DNA from: G963677485 sp964519405
GTDB taxonomy: Bacteria > Armatimonadota > HRBIN16
Assembly: GCA_964519405.1 (NCBI GenBank)
Contig: CAZFLA010000175.1
Location: forward strand, 1 to 6,868
Length of the DNA stretch: 6,868 nucleotides
Direction of reading: 5' to 3'
In this document: positions 5,496 through 6,868 of the stretch, one piece after another
Numbering within the stretch: position 1 is the stretch's first letter
Layout: each line of letters opens with the position of its first letter
The notes under the pieces: model-generated
Databases searched by the model: none
Seen by the model: only the letters and a program-made list of their open reading frames with translations
Told to the model about the DNA's origin: nothing
Program-made: the position numbers and the translations under genes

Positions 5496-6868
5496 CTACT
5501 TTTCAGGCTCACTTATGGGCACGCCTCCCTCACGGAAGACATCAATGATGGGCTTGCTTTGTTGCTGCTGCACGTCCATTTCTTCTGGCGTCATGCGTTC
5601 TCTGACCACTTCGTTGACACAGCTCATATTGCGAAAAGCACGTGCATCCATATGATCCCATGCCTCAAGCATCCCTTTCATAACCAGAGCACGCGATTTA
5701 CCATCCATATTTCCCATGACGCTGAATATCCGCTGTTGTAGTGTATTCATCGTGGTGACGGGAATGGCGTTGACATCGATTTGGCCCGGATCGGCAGTGA
5801 TGTCTAGCAAGTTGAGCCCGTCTTTCGCAGCCCAATCTGGTTGTGCGTTATAAACAACGTAGATCGCAGAAGCATCGAATGGTGGATTCATGGATGGCAA
5901 ACCCGACTCGTAGTCCGATTCCACATCAACAGACTTCACGAAACTGCTCATCTTCTGAGATTTGTCATTGACCATGATCAGCCCGGTTGCTTCCATGTAT
6001 GTGATGGTGCGCACCATGGCTGCCAAACGTTCTGGCTTGGGCATCTTGGTCTTAGCTCGCAAGTATATCTTGCGCCAGCCAACGTTTGGATATGGCTTCA
6101 GCGCATTGGTAAGTGCTTGTTCCACAGTCTTCGCATTAGGGTCGATAATCACCCTATTTACTAAGCTAGAATCAACGATGATTGTCGCGCCAAACCGTTT
6201 GGCCCATTCCGATAGAATAGCGACAGGTTCTCCCTGTGCTATCGAATCGGCAACCATTTTGACATACCTGTCTTCCATCCGCTTTTGCGCTTCCAGCTTG
6301 AGCTCTTCCTCATGGCCGTTGGCATTCGACACGTATACTTTAGTTATTTTAATGAAGTCCTCTGCGCGCTTACCATTTTGTATATCAAGCTCCATTATGT
6401 CATTGGATCGCTTGATTTTAGCTTCCATCACCTGGGGTGAGCTGTTGTCCATGTATTTCCAGGCTTCCATGGTCCACTTGCCATACTCTGCAGCATCTAC
6501 ATAATCCAGAATGTTCCCCATCATCTTTTGTGCCTTGACACCTTCTTCTAGCGGCATCTTTGCGATAGTATTCCACCAATCTACGTAGATGGTGGAGCTC
6601 ATCTGTTCATTCAGTGTATTTTCGTTGATGAGGTTGGGGTTGGCGACCAGCTCCTTCAGGTTCAATCCGCCGGCGGATGCCCATGTGGGCACCGCGCTGA
6701 ACACTACGTAAACGGCTTTCTTGTTGAAGGCCGGCTGCATATCAGCTAGTTTAGATTCAAACCCTTTGGGCGCAGGGATCTCCTTCACGAAACTGCTGAT
6801 TTTGGCGTTCATTTGATCTTGCACGATCATATCCACCGCTTCATCGGCGTTCATGGTGCGCATCATCG
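5496..6868 (-). CDS. Paralogue of the two-unit STN-like secreted protein, 5' end cut by window edge
   Basis: At least 456 C-terminal residues are visible, ending in TAG at 5496-5498. The Met codons at the right edge are internal: the paralogue downstream has the same RLAAMMRTMN sequence at its residue 109. By that alignment about 112 residues are missing here, namely the signal peptide and the first STN-like segment. Visible are the rest of unit A (SSFVKEIPAP, VYVVFSAVPTWAS), a charged linker of roughly 140-210 (HEEELKLEAQKRMEDR), and a full unit B from QGEPVAILSEWAKRFG (211) through IIVDSSLVNRVIIDPNAK, VGWRKIYLR and IYVVYNAQPDWAA. The C-terminal tail contains MTPEEMDVQQQQ, where the paralogue has RTPEEQDVDKQQ. 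The linker between units is poorly conserved, while the unit cores are well conserved. Function is unknown; an exported envelope protein is inferred from its relative. It is likely the upstream gene of the transcript. Confidence 0.9.
   Translation of the reverse strand, partial: MMRTMNADEAVDMIVQDQMNAKISSFVKEIPAPKGFESKLADMQPAFNKKAVYVVFSAVPTWASAGGLNLKELVANPNLINENTLNEQMSSTIYVDWWNTIAKMPLEEGVKAQKMMGNILDYVDAAEYGKWTMEAWKYMDNSSPQVMEAKIKRSNDIMELDIQNGKRAEDFIKITKVYVSNANGHEEELKLEAQKRMEDRYVKMVADSIAQGEPVAILSEWAKRFGATIIVDSSLVNRVIIDPNAKTVEQALTNALKPYPNVGWRKIYLRAKTKMPKPERLAAMVRTITYMEATGLIMVNDKSQKMSSFVKSVDVESDYESGLPSMNPPFDASAIYVVYNAQPDWAAKDGLNLLDITADPGQIDVNAIPVTTMNTLQQRIFSVMGNMDGKSRALVMKGMLEAWDHMDARAFRNMSCVNEVVRERMTPEEMDVQQQQSKPIIDVFREGGVPISEPEK
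6604..6868 (-). repeat. Family B unit A block, copy in upstream gene
   Basis: Partner of 4867-5131. The last 55 bases up to the window edge are identical to that copy. Unit B of the same two genes is clearly less similar, so conservation is uneven along the pair. Confidence 0.9.

Noticed and set aside
5295..5741. Plus-strand open frame of 148 codons, with a similar one of 180 codons at 5962-6504.
   Set aside because: Both lie antisense to the family B genes, whose minus-strand frames are supported by paralogy. Their compositions (many Cys, His, Ser) are typical of shadow frames.

Overview
The window holds five genes, all read leftwards on the minus strand, plus the apparent remains of a sixth. 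No RNA gene, transposase, CRISPR array or phage gene is visible. The products all look exported: the four visible N-termini each carry a Sec-type signal peptide, usually ending in Ala-x-Ala before Gln. Nothing recognisable as an enzyme is present. Base composition is near 50% GC. The combination of Gram-negative-looking signal peptides and several exported proteins with a copper-amine-oxidase-N-like (stalk-type) C-terminal domain would suit an Armatimonadota-like or other little-studied envelope-rich bacterium. That placement is a weak inference; no housekeeping gene is present to test it.

In order of transcription: (1) 5496-6868, the 3' part of a gene whose start lies beyond the right edge; (2) 3813-5465, a full-length paralogue of it 30 bp downstream. 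These two (family B) consist of two copies of a ~200-260 residue unit that starts with a segment resembling the STN/secretin-N0 fold. (3) 3449-3812, a 364 bp gap containing a decayed 3' fragment of a family A gene. (4) 2219-3442, (5) 1067-2185 and (6) 1-1012 (3' end cut by the left edge) form family A: signal peptide, a divergent N-terminal part with PepSY/YcdB-like features, and a strongly conserved copper-amine-oxidase-N-like C-terminal domain. The gene starting at 1012 has no stop in the window but is clearly real, because its reading frame runs directly into the shared C-terminal domain.

Gene spacing is short within each family (30 bp in B; 33 and 54 bp in A), each visible start has a Shine-Dalgarno-like sequence, and all genes share one orientation, so each family is probably an operon. 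Whether the two are joined across the 364 bp gap is unclear; I see no convincing terminator or promoter there. The main theme is two unrelated families of secreted proteins, each expanded by tandem duplication, side by side. Family A keeps the C-terminal ~70 residues nearly constant while the rest diverges almost beyond recognition. This suggests a common attachment or interaction domain with varied outward parts. Biochemical function cannot be assigned from the sequence.
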